Notes: generated from the letters alone by a model not told the origin. A stretch of DNA of 64,000 nucleotides from Paracoccaceae bacterium (GCA_958296035.1 OY282431.1:3022037-3086036), one strand, 5' to 3'. Counted from the first letter of the stretch, positions 50,599-60,944 are shown. Made by a program: numbers and translations.

Positions 50599-50922
50599 AT
50601 GTACAAAGTCGTGCCGAGAAACCTATGGGACAATGTTTTCGAGTATGATGGCCGAGTTTCCGTCTTGGCAGAGCAAGCATGCCTTGACGGGTATTCTCCC
50701 AACGCCGGGTCAAGAGAGACTTTTGAACATTATTGTCGAAACAACCCGCTCTTACGTCTCGGCCGCCTTACTCTTCTTGAAAACGGATTCATGCTATATG
50801 TTTGTTCAGGCAGCGCCACGCCGACCTTCCTGTATCAAGAGCATATGGTAGGGACACTCCCTATGGAGTTGTTCTGCCAATTGCTGCGCTTGGATTGGTT
50901 GAGATGCATTATCCGCGATTGA
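50599..50922 (+). CDS. Short hypothetical protein
   Basis: A 107-residue frame with balanced composition, two Trp, several Cys and alternating hydrophobic residues, preceded by a plausible ATG but no strong ribosome site. I recognise no family. It stands alone between decayed DNA and the Dsr1-like gene, so it may be chance or a fragment. Confidence 0.3.
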   Translation: MYKVVPRNLWDNVFEYDGRVSVLAEQACLDGYSPNAGSRETFEHYCRNNPLLRLGRLTLLENGFMLYVCSGSATPTFLYQEHMVGTLPMELFCQLLRLDWLRCIIRD

Positions 50923-51306
50923 CAATGAAATACCCGACGAAGATCACATATTGCGATACGTGAAACCGTCCCAAATATTTGGTACACATGTCTACGGTCG
51001 TGCCTTTGAATTGCGTAAAGCCGAAGCAGGCCTCTCGGTGCGAATTTGTCGAACTCGACCTGGCGCGCCTGGCGGCGTCAGTCAGCCAGTGATCCGTCAT
51101 CGGCAAGCCTTGTCCAGCAATTTCCGCTGACTCTTGTACACAAGCCCGGACGAAGTCTCATCACCATATGCAATATCCGCAAGTTGCAATTGTGTTCAGT
51201 CAGCCTCGTTTGCACAACCTGAAGACCTTCTTGTCGCAGCTGCCGAAACCTCAAGAAACGCTTGCCCCTCGGCACCGCGAAATGCTGTTCGGAAACTCCG
51301 GCCTTG
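50923..51306. other. No gene seen downstream of the Dsr1-like gene
   Basis: Short shadow frames only; no terminator hairpin is obvious. Confidence 0.4.
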
Positions 51307-54300
51307 TCAATTTTCGACCAGATTGATCAATCTAATGAATCTGCGGTCTTTGATCAGATAAGGATTCTTTTCTGCAATGATTTCCAGAACTTCTTCCAGT
51401 TCGGAGGGTGCATTGGCCTGGCTTCCTGAAACCACTGCATCGAATAATTCAAGCACTGCCTTAGGATACCTTGACGTCAGACAATTGTCGTCGTTGGTCA
51501 CTAACCAGTGACCACCGAAAAAGCGACCTATCTCCTCTGTGGGAACCAAGTATCTCCGCACGGTATCGAGTACCGACGGGAACATATTATCGGACCATAC
51601 GAGAAGTGAGGCCCACGACAACACAGAGCTTCCGGTCCGGTATTTTTTCTCTTTGGGCCAACTATTTTCAACAAACGGAATTACCAGATCTCTCCAACCG
51701 TTTTCATTCTTCGTACCATTCTTCGTACCAATACGCCTTAGACATTGGATGACATGATTTCGGGTTTCTTCGTCCATGCACCGAAGGCATTTGCGTGTCT
51801 CGCTGGCAGTGAGACCACCTGGTTCATTCTGGTGGGACACCGCCCTCCGCACGACCCAGTTGGCGGCATACTTCGCGAGATCATGTTCCCAACCGCGGCT
51901 GTTGACGATGAGAGGCAGTTCGAGGATCCGGACCTTCAACAAAGACCAGATGGGGTCAGTCGGGACATCAATTGAATGCAGAAAACCACTCCAGGCCGGT
52001 TCGGTCACTGGATGCTTGAAATCGAACAACGGGATGATCTGGCTCTGCACCCAATCCGGATCAAGAGAATATAGCCAGCTCACTTTGTGGGTCAGGATTG
52101 ATACGGCGTGATCACGACCTTCGTCCGGCACTTGCAGCAGGCGGCCCAACCGCGTCTTGAATTCGCCTGGAATACCCTTCCCGTCATCCAGAGAAAGTTC
52201 TCCAAGTGCACTGAGGAGACCATCAGTTGTCATACCGAAGGGGCTTGCGAACGGATCCTCATAAGTACGGCGAGATTGATCAAGTTCCCCTTTTCTAGGA
52301 ATAGATTTGCCGAGTGCGCTTTCGGTGGCTGACTCACCGCGGGACATCAATCCGGTTACGAGGTGATCGAAGGTTGTCCACGCAATGGCCTGATCGCATG
52401 CCAGTGCATCTTTGAATCTTTGTTCGATCAAGTGGCCAATGCAATCTCGGAGCTTCCAGATTACATTGTTGGGCAGTCTACCCAAGCGGAGCACGAACAC
52501 CTTGTTTAGACGAGGACAGTTTTGTTCAGGCCAATTCCCTATCAATGTTTCCCACAATCCGATTGGAAAACATTGTTTTCGGGAAGCAATTGTTAGGGCG
52601 CTCAATGCCTTTCTGGGGTACTTCTCTACCAATCCCTTGAACGGCTCTTTAACGGTAAAACCCCGAAAACCGTGCCCATTAATGGCAATTGCTTTTCCTA
52701 CAACCTTTCCGTCAGGCAGGTCCAAGAGTTCGTCGGGCTTCTCGTCAAATTTGACCACTCCGAACTGCATTCCGCTCTCGGTGACAATGCTGCACGCCCA
52801 ACTGTCATTCCAGCCGGGAATGCGGTGTTTAATGTTTTCCAGGCGCTCCGACTGGTCGTCATAAAGCGTAACCCCGTTCAGTGTAAGCCATTTCAAATAT
52901 CGACAGGTAATCAAGTTCCTAGATCGTGTGTACTCTTCCTCTGACCAATCGTCTCCCCGGGCAGGTCCTTCCAGCAAGCGATCAACGAGCAATCTTCGGT
53001 GCTCATTCTCAAAATCCTCCCAACGATCTTTTATCAGGAACAGAAACTCCCGACGCACTTCCCCATCCCAGAAACTATCCATGTGAAGGCCCAGCAGCTC
53101 TTCCGCTGCCTCGTCCGCGTCGAACAGCTCCGGGCGATTTAGTGCAAAAAGTCGAAGTTTTCGGAAAAAGAACTCATCATTCTCAGGCCACGCGATGACG
53201 TGAGCGCGAAGACTTTTCGGGTCGTGTTTGACGAACCTGTCGAAGAGCTTCAAGAACCACAGAAAGAATTTGCCATTCTCTCCGGCAGTTAGGGGGCCTT
53301 TTGTTTCTCGCCCTGGATAACAGCTCGGCGTTCTGAAGCGTCTCTTGTTGATGTCTCTCAGCAGGCCTGAGGCCCGGCGTAGATGTCCTTCGGCAATGCG
53401 GAAGACCTCACCTAACACATCATCTGGTATTTCGATATTCTCACAGTGCCGATTCACCAGTTTGACCTCCCAGGAAGCCTGGTACTGTTTGATTTCTTGC
53501 CAGGATGTGAATGGAGGCTTCAACTTGTCGGGACCATTATGTTTTTCCGACAACAGAGGGGAGGTCACTGCCTCAAACTCACGCAACACGCCCGGGGTCC
53601 AGCCCTGTTCATTGATACGAACTTGACAGTCATACCACCCGTCATTCCACATCAGCTGCCTAGGGTCTGACTGATACTCCAGAATGAGGTGCCAGGAGTG
53701 CCTTGCCCTAGAATCAAGGGTTTTGGACAATTTTCGCCGAATGCGAATGGCCAGTCGAGGATGCAGACCGCTTTGCCGAATGGCCCACCACGCTGTAGCG
53801 GGCTCATCAAGATGATTGACGACCCAATCGGTCAGATGTTGCAGTCGCTGCGGCATTGGCTCGTGCCCAGCCGGATGTCGACCTCCCAGCCGATGGAACC
53901 CCGGTGGGTTGGTATCACCGCGGCGCCATTGCAGCAGGTGGTCATACATATCAAGGTTGTAGTGCCCGGACTCCGGAGGACGCGGAGGATCATCGTCCAA
54001 CCCGAATTCCTGCAACGGATCAAAGGTTGTTGCGCCCACACCATACCCGCCAACCTTCTCGGCGGTTCGACAAGAGCTATCAAACACAAAGAGCCATTCC
54101 GCCGTCGGTGACGGGTCGACCTTTGCAAATTGCCGAGCACCTGCAGTTGTGCGTACGACGTGGGCGACCTGGCCGCGTTGATGTGCACAAAGCTGCCTAG
54201 GCCCTTTTTTTGCGGCCAGATCAATTACCTGGGTGCGCCAAGCTCTGGAATCATCCGCTCGCTCTGCCCACGCACCCAGGGTTTTCCAGAGATGGCGGTG

Positions 54301-55134
54301 TTGCTCATACGCTATTGGAGTCACTCCTCGGTCTCTCCACCGTGTCTCTACTTCTTCAGGTTTTCCCCGATCAAACGCGTACAGCTTGGTGCGATCGGAC
54401 CGTTGGTCATGGTTCAAACCCCAAAGCAGGTATTGAACTGGTGGGTCCTCGGCCTTGTAACCAACCAACACCACTGTGTAGGAATCCAGCAGGGCCAAAA
54501 CGAACCGAGTTGCCCAGGCCTCTGACAGGTAGGCCCTGCCGAGGTCAGCACTACTCAAAACGTAGTTGTGGTGTTGCGAATTCGAATCGTGGAGGCGACC
54601 GTGAAGATACGTGATTCCGGTTATAGGATCTCCGCGTTTGATTTCAGGAAGTGCCGGTGGCTCATGGATATCTATGTTGTCGATGCGACAGGATCCTTCC
54701 TTGATTGCATGTTCGAACAAGAGGTCAAAATTGGTTGTGACGATCTGAGGTTTGCCTTCCACGTCAGAGGAAATCCGGGCGATCAACTCGTGCTCCCGGA
54801 ATTCAGTTGAAGTATTGCCTCCGAAGGTCAGCTTTTCGGTCACCTGCTCATTGACTTCGACTTGATCATATTCTTGATAGAGCAGTTGAAACACCTGATC
54901 GAGCGGCGTCTTTGAAACTTGGTCGGAATTTTCTCTCCACGGGTTGAATGCGTTAGTGATTTCTGACCCTTCGGAAGGATCAAAGTAGTCAACCACATGC
55001 TGGGTCAACTTGCTAAAGCATGGCATACCGGCATTCACGGAAACACCCGCACCGCAAAAGAATACGACCTGGCCCTTGTCTCTTTGCTCCAAGAGCAGAT
55101 CTGGAATGCTGGGGCCATTTGCAAAGAATCTCAT
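51307..55134 (-). CDS. dsr1: SIR2-domain antiphage protein, Dsr1-like
   Basis: A 1275-residue intact protein. Residues about 15-290 form a SIR2 domain of the kind that hydrolyses NAD: GAGVS at 28-32, TTNFD at 133-137, and YLHG at 176-179 with the catalytic His. The rest is a very long helical region; its end (WLYSLDPDWVQSQIIPLFDF, then a WSGFL segment) recalls the DUF4020 tail of defence-associated sirtuin 1. Known Dsr1 proteins bind a phage tail protein and deplete NAD to kill the infected cell; that role here is by family only. The ribosome site GAGGAAT lies 8 nt before the ATG. It is a single-gene system with no partner on either side. Confidence 0.85.
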   Translation of the reverse strand: MRFFANGPSIPDLLLEQRDKGQVVFFCGAGVSVNAGMPCFSKLTQHVVDYFDPSEGSEITNAFNPWRENSDQVSKTPLDQVFQLLYQEYDQVEVNEQVTEKLTFGGNTSTEFREHELIARISSDVEGKPQIVTTNFDLLFEHAIKEGSCRIDNIDIHEPPALPEIKRGDPITGITYLHGRLHDSNSQHHNYVLSSADLGRAYLSEAWATRFVLALLDSYTVVLVGYKAEDPPVQYLLWGLNHDQRSDRTKLYAFDRGKPEEVETRWRDRGVTPIAYEQHRHLWKTLGAWAERADDSRAWRTQVIDLAAKKGPRQLCAHQRGQVAHVVRTTAGARQFAKVDPSPTAEWLFVFDSSCRTAEKVGGYGVGATTFDPLQEFGLDDDPPRPPESGHYNLDMYDHLLQWRRGDTNPPGFHRLGGRHPAGHEPMPQRLQHLTDWVVNHLDEPATAWWAIRQSGLHPRLAIRIRRKLSKTLDSRARHSWHLILEYQSDPRQLMWNDGWYDCQVRINEQGWTPGVLREFEAVTSPLLSEKHNGPDKLKPPFTSWQEIKQYQASWEVKLVNRHCENIEIPDDVLGEVFRIAEGHLRRASGLLRDINKRRFRTPSCYPGRETKGPLTAGENGKFFLWFLKLFDRFVKHDPKSLRAHVIAWPENDEFFFRKLRLFALNRPELFDADEAAEELLGLHMDSFWDGEVRREFLFLIKDRWEDFENEHRRLLVDRLLEGPARGDDWSEEEYTRSRNLITCRYLKWLTLNGVTLYDDQSERLENIKHRIPGWNDSWACSIVTESGMQFGVVKFDEKPDELLDLPDGKVVGKAIAINGHGFRGFTVKEPFKGLVEKYPRKALSALTIASRKQCFPIGLWETLIGNWPEQNCPRLNKVFVLRLGRLPNNVIWKLRDCIGHLIEQRFKDALACDQAIAWTTFDHLVTGLMSRGESATESALGKSIPRKGELDQSRRTYEDPFASPFGMTTDGLLSALGELSLDDGKGIPGEFKTRLGRLLQVPDEGRDHAVSILTHKVSWLYSLDPDWVQSQIIPLFDFKHPVTEPAWSGFLHSIDVPTDPIWSLLKVRILELPLIVNSRGWEHDLAKYAANWVVRRAVSHQNEPGGLTASETRKCLRCMDEETRNHVIQCLRRIGTKNGTKNENGWRDLVIPFVENSWPKEKKYRTGSSVLSWASLLVWSDNMFPSVLDTVRRYLVPTEEIGRFFGGHWLVTNDDNCLTSRYPKAVLELFDAVVSGSQANAPSELEEVLEIIAEKNPYLIKDRRFIRLINLVEN

Positions 55135-55910
55135 TCTGGTAATTCCTCATAACCAATACGTTCCGACCTGCCCTATAATACGAGCCAATAGGGAAACCAC
55201 GTATGGGTAATCAAGATCATTCAATGGTCAGCAAGAGGAGCCAGTTCCCGAACATCAAGGGTCGAAGTTGCCGGCCGTGGCTGCGCATATCGAACGACTG
55301 AATTTCTTCAACAACTTGTAACCGCCAATAGACCTGCCGATCCCTAACCTTCGGTACACGTATGATGAAACCCATGAGACCCTCGGCGCGGTCAATGTCC
55401 TGAACAGCCCGGATATTGCTGTCCCGCAATTGAAGTTCGGGCTTGCCGTATCCGGTCTGCTTGCCTGATCATGTTCTTGTTAGAGCTTCCGATGCGAGAC
55501 TGCAGGAGGTCACTATTTCCAATTTGAAGCCGCATTCGGGAGCTTATGCAAAAGGCAACCCGTATCTGGCAGGTGCTGCCAATCGGTTAAGCGCACTCTT
55601 CATCCATTACAGACGGACCAAGCGAAGAGAGGTTTCTAGCCGACTACGACTGAGGTGCCGCGCACATTGTCCTTATTGCTAAAGCCTCTTGTGAGCCCAC
55701 AAGAGTGAATGTTGTTCACCTTATTGCCCATTGTGCAGAATAACATCCAATCACCGCAGCTCGGCTCCGGCCGCCATTTCTTGAATCCCGGGCCGCCAAT
55801 AGACTTGATATGTCCCGGGACCGATGGCCCTGCTATTGCCGAGTTGAGCATGCCCCGGAACCCGGAAACTCGCCTCAAGCACAAGCGCCCCAGCAACAGC
55901 ACACAAACCG
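55135..55910. other. About 0.8 kb without a gene, including the dsr1-like promoter region
   Basis: No recognisable coding sequence. The minus-strand promoter of the Dsr1-like gene should lie in the first 150 bp. Confidence 0.45.
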
Positions 55911-56318
55911 ATGCGACTGACAAGGAGGGGGCAATTATCAAGCCCATGCTTGCCCATGCAGGCGCGCATGGGACAGCCTCGCATCACCTGTGTGCGGGCC
56001 GTCTTCGATGCCATTCAGGACATGGTCGGCACCGGCTGCCAGTGGCGCAGTCTGCCCGACAACTTCCCGCCCTTCTCAACGGTGCAGACCGACTTCCATG
56101 CGTGGCGGAAAAATGGCGTGTTGACCGCCATCATGGACAAGCTGCGGGAGCTTGGTCGTCGGGCCGGTGGCAGCCAAAGTGAGCCCACGGCGGCCATTAT
56201 CGACAGTCAGAGCGTCAAGACCACGGCGGGCGGAGGTCCGGGAGGCTACGACGCCGGCCGACAGCTGGCAAGCTCTCCAAATGAACTGGCAAGTCTACCG
56301 ACTCGCCCTAAATCATGA
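55911..56318 (+). pseudogene. IS5-family transposase N-terminal fragment
   Basis: Reads VFDAIQDMVGTGCQWRSLPD, FPPFSTVQTDFHAWRKNG and then IDSQSVKTT with GGPGGYDAG, the first half of IS5/IS427 transposases including the first catalytic Asp. It breaks off just after GYDAG, so the rest of the catalytic core is gone. Confidence 0.85.
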
Positions 56319-56446
56319 CCATGCGCCTGCGGCGGGTAGGAGACGGAGCCTTCAGCCCATGGTTGAGATGTTGCGGGGTCTCTATCAGTTCAGGGCCATC
56401 CAGATCGGCTATGATATGGCTGGAAATGTCTGAATCCGGTAGGCTG

Positions 56447-56680
56447 TCAGGCCGAGGCGCAGAAAACTGGCCGCCTCCAGGCTGGTGCCCCGCTCAAGGA
56501 CGGAGACACAAACGTCTCCACCGGTCGCGGACGATAGAGATAGCGAGCTTTGAAATCTTCCGGCCAACGGCGCAGGATGCGCCCCCGCACATGGCTGGCG
56601 AAAGGGGCACAGACGACACCGGGACGGACCAGCAAACGGTTGAGGCCAAGCACACGATAGAGATGCGCCTCGCGGCCGGT
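56447..56680 (-). pseudogene. DUF4338 (DruA-like) domain fragment
   Basis: The minus-strand frame reads REAHLYRVLGLNRLLVRPGV, ASHVRGRILRRWPEDFKARY and YRPRPVETFV, the pattern of DUF4338. That domain occurs in Druantia DruA and fused to certain IS4-type transposases. As an IS4-type relic lies 1.2 kb away on the same strand (57905-58857), it is most likely the N-terminal part of such a transposase, separated by later rearrangement, rather than a Druantia gene. Confidence 0.6.
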
Positions 56681-56705
56681 TTCATGCTGTATTGTTTGAA
56701 TTTGC

Positions 56706-56816
56706 TTATGGCATCAGGATGATCTTGGGAGCAGCCACACGGCCGGCCTTTAGATCGGCGAATGCTGTTGCGCCGTCCCTCAGGTGACGGATTTCGGCCC
56801 ACTCCAGCGAGCCCAG
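56706..56816 (-). pseudogene. C-terminal scrap of a zinc-type alcohol dehydrogenase/quinone reductase
   Basis: The last 36 codons read LEWAEIRHLRDGATAFADLK then GRVAAPKIILMP and a stop, typical of the C-terminus of medium-chain dehydrogenases. It is joined without a gap to the broken TRAP permease, so a deletion fused the two genes. Confidence 0.6.
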
Positions 56817-57617
56817 CCGGGCGCGACACCGAGGGCAGCCATGGCCTGCGCCAGTGGCAGGGACAAGGCAATGATCGGCAGGATTACACCGTTTACCTTT
56901 GCTGAACTGACAAGCATCTCCGGGAAATCGGAAAGCTTGAGAGTGCCCAAGATGAAACCGAGAAAGATGGTGATGACGACAGCCGTCGCACCTGCTTCGG
57001 TTGGGGTCAGTCGACCCGAAAATATGCCCCAGAAAATCACTCCCGGAACCAGAAACGCATACCAACCGCTGCGAATTGAATTCCATAGATTGCCAGCCCA
57101 TTCGCGAGTCGTGATGAGGCCCCCTCCCTCATAGGCATAGCGCCGATTTACCACAATGTTCGTGACCAGGATCGAACCGAGTATCAGCAATCCAGGGATC
57201 AGGGCGGCCTGAAACAATGTCGACGCCGAGATTCCCAGCACCAGACCAATCACGATATAGGCGATTGATGGTGGTATGAGAATGCCGGTACAGGCGCCTG
57301 CCGCGACAAGTGCACAGGCGTAGGGACGCGGATAGCCGGATTCAACCAGCCTGTTGATCGTCATCCGACCAACAGCCGCGGCCCCCGCAGCGTCTGAACC
57401 GGATATGGCCGAAAACATGCCGCAGACAAGAACTGTGGCCGAGCCGAAACCGCCTCGCGCCCAGCAGGGAAAGCGGGAGAACTCCCGAAATGACCAACAT
57501 GGAAACTGCTCCAACGCCGATTGATGCCCAAATCGGCACCCCCAGGGCAATATGCAGTATAAAAACTAGAACAGGGCCGTAAAAGTCCCAGCCTATGGCT
57601 CCGGCCTCTTGTTGCAT
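56817..57617 (-). pseudogene. dctM: TRAP transporter large permease (DctM), broken
   Basis: The N-terminus lies in one frame (from 57617: hydrophobic helices with ALGVPIWASIGVGA). Near 57440 the frame shifts and the protein continues as SATVLVCGMFSAISGSDAAG, AGACTGILIPPSIAYIVIGL and TEAGATAVVITIFLGF, all DctM hallmarks. The last third is lost at the fusion with the dehydrogenase scrap. TRAP permeases import organic acids such as dicarboxylates with sodium; this one cannot work. Confidence 0.85.
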
Positions 57618-57640
57618 CTGGTTCCAAAAGCATGGTCAGC

Positions 57641-57895
57641 TCAATCGAATAGTTTTGTACCCTCAAATACGGGTCGACCAGCCATGAAGTCCCCTACATC
57701 GCGGTAAAGCGATTGGATAAGACGAAAGACCATCAACGAGAATCCGATGGGTACTGCAGCGAGGAACCACACCATGGAGATGCGCAATCCGTGACTTACG
57801 GAACCGAATTTCCATGCTACGGCGACTGTTTCAAACGACCATCGCACTGCTAGCACGGCTATGGCTAGCACTACCGTGTCGTAATAACTTTGCAT
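57641..57895 (-). pseudogene. dctQ: TRAP transporter small permease (DctQ), 5' truncated
   Basis: An 84-codon frame holds the last two membrane helices of DctQ with the typical S-H-A/G-L-R-I turn (SVSHGLRISM) and the C-terminal GRPVFEGTKLFD. The first half is missing where the IS4-type relic begins at about 57900. It sits 23 bp before dctM as in normal TRAP operons. Confidence 0.78.
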
Positions 57896-57904
57896 GGCAA
57901 CAGG

Positions 57905-58857
57905 TTATTCCTTTTGCCGCAAGGCATGCCTTTGGCCGGCCCGGAACCCGATCCGATGGCCGAGTGCAGCGCTCGAAAGGCGGCTTTGCCCGTGCCACAT
58001 GATCTGGTTCCCGGGCTCTGGATCGTGCTTGCGATCCCGGTAGCCGCCGAGATGGGCCACAAGCCGAACCGCATCGCCCAAGCGGTCGGGTAACCGCATG
58101 GCGTGGTCCTGCGCATAGTCACGCAGAAAAGCCAGTTCGTGATCGGTGAACATCAGTTCCGGTTCACAATCGGGAACCTGCCGGCCAAGCAGCGTCATGA
58201 CCATGATCCGCCAGCGCTGGAGGTCAAAGCCGACCACCTCGGCAGCCTCTGCGGCAGTACCGACCTTGAGCGTCGTCAGCAGGGATCACTGGACCGGGTC
58301 CTCTCCCTCAGGCGGTGCGGTCTCTTTGAAATGAACCGCCGACAGGCGTAGCGCCTCGGCGCCGGCCACCGCCGCGGTCGGGGGCAGGGTCAGGCGACGA
58401 AAGCGGATCTCGCAGCAGGCCAGCCGCTTGAGACGGGCTGGCCATCGGGCGCCCCGCCACGCATGGCGTCAAAGAGCTTCGGCCGGCCCTTGCCAAGCAC
58501 CCGGTTGTGCCGCGCCCGCACCAGCAACTCGACCCGCGGACGCTGCCGCTGCACATCGAACAGCGCAAAGCAGTCGCCTTCCCGGTCGCACACCGAAATC
58601 ACCCGCGTCTTACGGCGCAGCTGTGCGGCCTCGGAACGGGGCTTGAGAGCCTCGAAGCCCAGCCGCATGACGCCCACAGGGAGACCGGTCCCGGTCACCG
58701 CCAAGGTGGCATGCAGGTGCAGACCGAGACTGCCCTTGCCAGTCTGGTTGCGGCCAATCACCTGCAGACCGGCGCACCCGGGACGGGTGGAAAAGTTGAG
58801 ATCCGTGCCATCATGGATCGCCAGAACCGTGTTCTGGTTCCGCATACGCATGTGGGC
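57905..58857 (-). pseudogene. IS4-type transposase relic
   Basis: From 58851 the frame reads NTVLAIHDGTDLNFSTRPGC, GRNQTGKGSLGLHLHATLAV and VCDREGDCFALFDVQRQRP, the catalytic core of IS4 transposases with the first two Asp. Another frame (57905-58237) gives the C-terminus: ELMFTDHELAFLRDYAQ, RLGDAVRLVAHLGGYRDRKHDP and MWHG. The middle is frameshifted and a TAA interrupts the N-terminal side near 58870. Dead. Confidence 0.85.
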
Positions 58858-59725
58858 GATGAAACCTTACAGCGGATTCTGCACATGCCTGTGAAATGCG
58901 GTTCAATGGCCCGACAAGGCCAAGAACACAACACCATTGGCCCTGTTGGCAGGTCAGCTTGAACTGGCCAATCTTGGTTGGACAGTTTCAGTGTCAGGTT
59001 CTGGTTTCTGGTTGCACAGTCAAACGCAACACTCATATTGTCCAAGCAAACTAGTGCCGGGAAATTGATTGGAGTAATTAGAGTATTGCCGGATAGCTAT
59101 GTGGCCAAACTTCCGAAAGGCTGAGCCGTGGAGGCGTCCGGCGGCACATCGCCGATCAGTGAGCACACTACATTGAGCCAAGTTTTAGGCATAGCCAAGA
59201 AATAACCCGCAATCTTGGAGGAGGCAAAGTAAGCATTCAGGGATGGAATGGCCGTTGGAGGGACTCTGACGCGGTTCCACCCGGAAATGATCCCTTCCCA
59301 CCACAAGACTGGAAGTACTAGGCCAAATAATCCCGGGGGAACCGCGAAGATGAAGGCATTCATTTCCTATTTGCACAAGGATGCAGCAGCCCTCATGCAG
59401 CTGCATACACATCTAGCTGTGCTTCGCCAGGAAGGTCGAATTGAAGCTTGGTTTGATCAGAAAAATCTTGGCAGGCGGAATGATTGATGCCGAAATCGCT
59501 GAGAAACTCGATTCCGCCAGACTAATCTGATTACTGGTCAGTTCAGATTTTCTTGCCTCTGACTACTGCGTGGGAAGGGAAATGAAGCGAGCGCTGGGGC
59601 GCCATCACTCTGGCCAGGCCAAAGTTGTTCCCATTATCTTGGGGCCCTGCGTTTGGAATAACACGGACCTCAGAAATCTCAAGGCAATTCCCGAAGACGG
59701 CGTGCCGATCAGCCAATGGCCAAAC
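58857..59725 (+). repeat. Direct repeat, copy 2: IS4 fragment plus damaged TIR gene
   Basis: Close match to 27908-28773 with scattered substitutions and small indels. Here the left end continues into the IS4-type relic, and the right end stops just before a sequence leading to the NurA gene. Confidence 0.85.
59350..59725 (+). pseudogene. Second, truncated TIR-domain gene
   Basis: Begins MKAFISYLHKDAAALMQLHT like the intact gene at 28401, but shifts frame after WFDQKNLG (one extra G near 59468). It has a TGA in place of a Leu codon near 59528 and further indels, then stops at the duplication edge. The catalytic Glu region is present but out of frame. Not functional. Confidence 0.85.
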
Positions 59726-59806
59726 TAGGGGAATTGCTGTCCAAGGTCGTAGAATTCATTTCTTTTCTTTGATCCATCTAGAGAGAAGTTTTCCGGGAAC
59801 ATTGTA

Positions 59807-60910
59807 ATGACTGGAATCCTAGACGCTCTTCGTGACGACAAGTTTGAGTGCTTCGGTCCAACCGGAGTTACCGAAAACAATGAGCCTTTTTCTTCGTCAT
59901 CTGATAGTGACTCGGGACCATCTCCGCTTGGATTTCGAAGTATGGAAGAGCCTTGCCCCAAGAGGCAGTACATCCATCTAGAACGCATTTCTGACATGGA
60001 CCCGATGCTTTTTAGGTACTTTTTGGATGGGTCGGAAAGGGTAACCGATGCTGGTTTCGTGATTGATCCCCGTCGAAGGCACTTACCATTGTTCATTGCA
60101 CAAATTGGCGTAGCCACAACCTACCTCAAAGACGGTAGCCTTGAGTTACTCCACTATGACTCTAGGAACATTCTGTTTTTTCCAGATTCCTTTTCACCTG
60201 AGGATCTAGATGCGGCTGCAAGAGTTGCGTGCGAAGCAGCAAGAACATCTAAACTTCCTTTGGACTTAGGATTTGAAAGATATCCTGTCGGAGGGATTGA
60301 TCACAGTTCGCCGATGGAAAGCGCCCGTGCTCGCATCTTGGCAAGCATGCACAAATTGGAGATTGACCGGATTTCAAGATTGGCAAAGAAAGGAGATGTA
60401 ACCAGAGATGCCCTGTTGCTAATCGACGGTTCTCTCGCATTTTATGGGGACATTGATCGACATTTGAAAAGTTTCGAAAATGTGGTTGGAGTTGCCAAAT
60501 CATTCCAGCTTTACCGTAACCTTGGTAAAGGCAAGAATTTGAGGCATGTGGGAACATTTATTTCCCAAATGCCTTGCGAACACAGGTCGCCTGCGTACTG
60601 CACAAAGCATCGTAATCTGAATATCGCTTCATGGTACCTCAGATTATATTCGCCAAATCAGATTGCTAGCCTCGGTCATCCAAGTGGTGTGGTGAAGGTA
60701 GAAGTTTTTCCAGAGCAACCTGCAGGCCCATCACCGAAGGTGGCCACGGCACGATGTGAGCGGATTTCCCAGCATTTACTTGCATTGCGCGCGCCTACCA
60801 CACCCAGTACAGACAGCAGATGGGCAAGTCATCTTTATCCTGTGCACCTAACAGAGCGTTACATTAAATCCCGATTTCGCAGCGATTTTACTATAAAGGC
60901 GTGTTTGTGA
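59807..60910 (+). CDS. nurA: NurA-like nuclease
   Basis: A 367-residue protein with the NurA pattern. A first Asp lies in FLDGS (72-76), a second in LLIDGSL (204-210), then VVGVAKS (226-232), SWYLRLYSP with GVVKVEV, and a C-terminal HLYPVHLTERYIKSRF. NurA nucleases digest DNA ends and work with the hexameric HerA translocase, encoded here 34 bp downstream. In mesophilic bacteria such pairs are typical of defence islands. The N-terminal 50 residues are Ser/Pro/Asp rich and probably flexible. First gene of a three-gene operon; only a weak ribosome site (GGGA) precedes the ATG. The function in this system is inferred. Confidence 0.82.
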   Translation: MTGILDALRDDKFECFGPTGVTENNEPFSSSSDSDSGPSPLGFRSMEEPCPKRQYIHLERISDMDPMLFRYFLDGSERVTDAGFVIDPRRRHLPLFIAQIGVATTYLKDGSLELLHYDSRNILFFPDSFSPEDLDAAARVACEAARTSKLPLDLGFERYPVGGIDHSSPMESARARILASMHKLEIDRISRLAKKGDVTRDALLLIDGSLAFYGDIDRHLKSFENVVGVAKSFQLYRNLGKGKNLRHVGTFISQMPCEHRSPAYCTKHRNLNIASWYLRLYSPNQIASLGHPSGVVKVEVFPEQPAGPSPKVATARCERISQHLLALRAPTTPSTDSRWASHLYPVHLTERYIKSRFRSDFTIKACL

Positions 60911-60944
60911 AGCAGTTGGCGAGGCAAGATTCGGAGACTTCGCA

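Noticed and set aside
56447-56680. Druantia defence gene druA
   Set aside because: Only a short DUF4338 piece is present. The same domain occurs in IS4-type transposases, and a matching IS4 relic lies nearby on the same strand; no other Druantia gene is seen.
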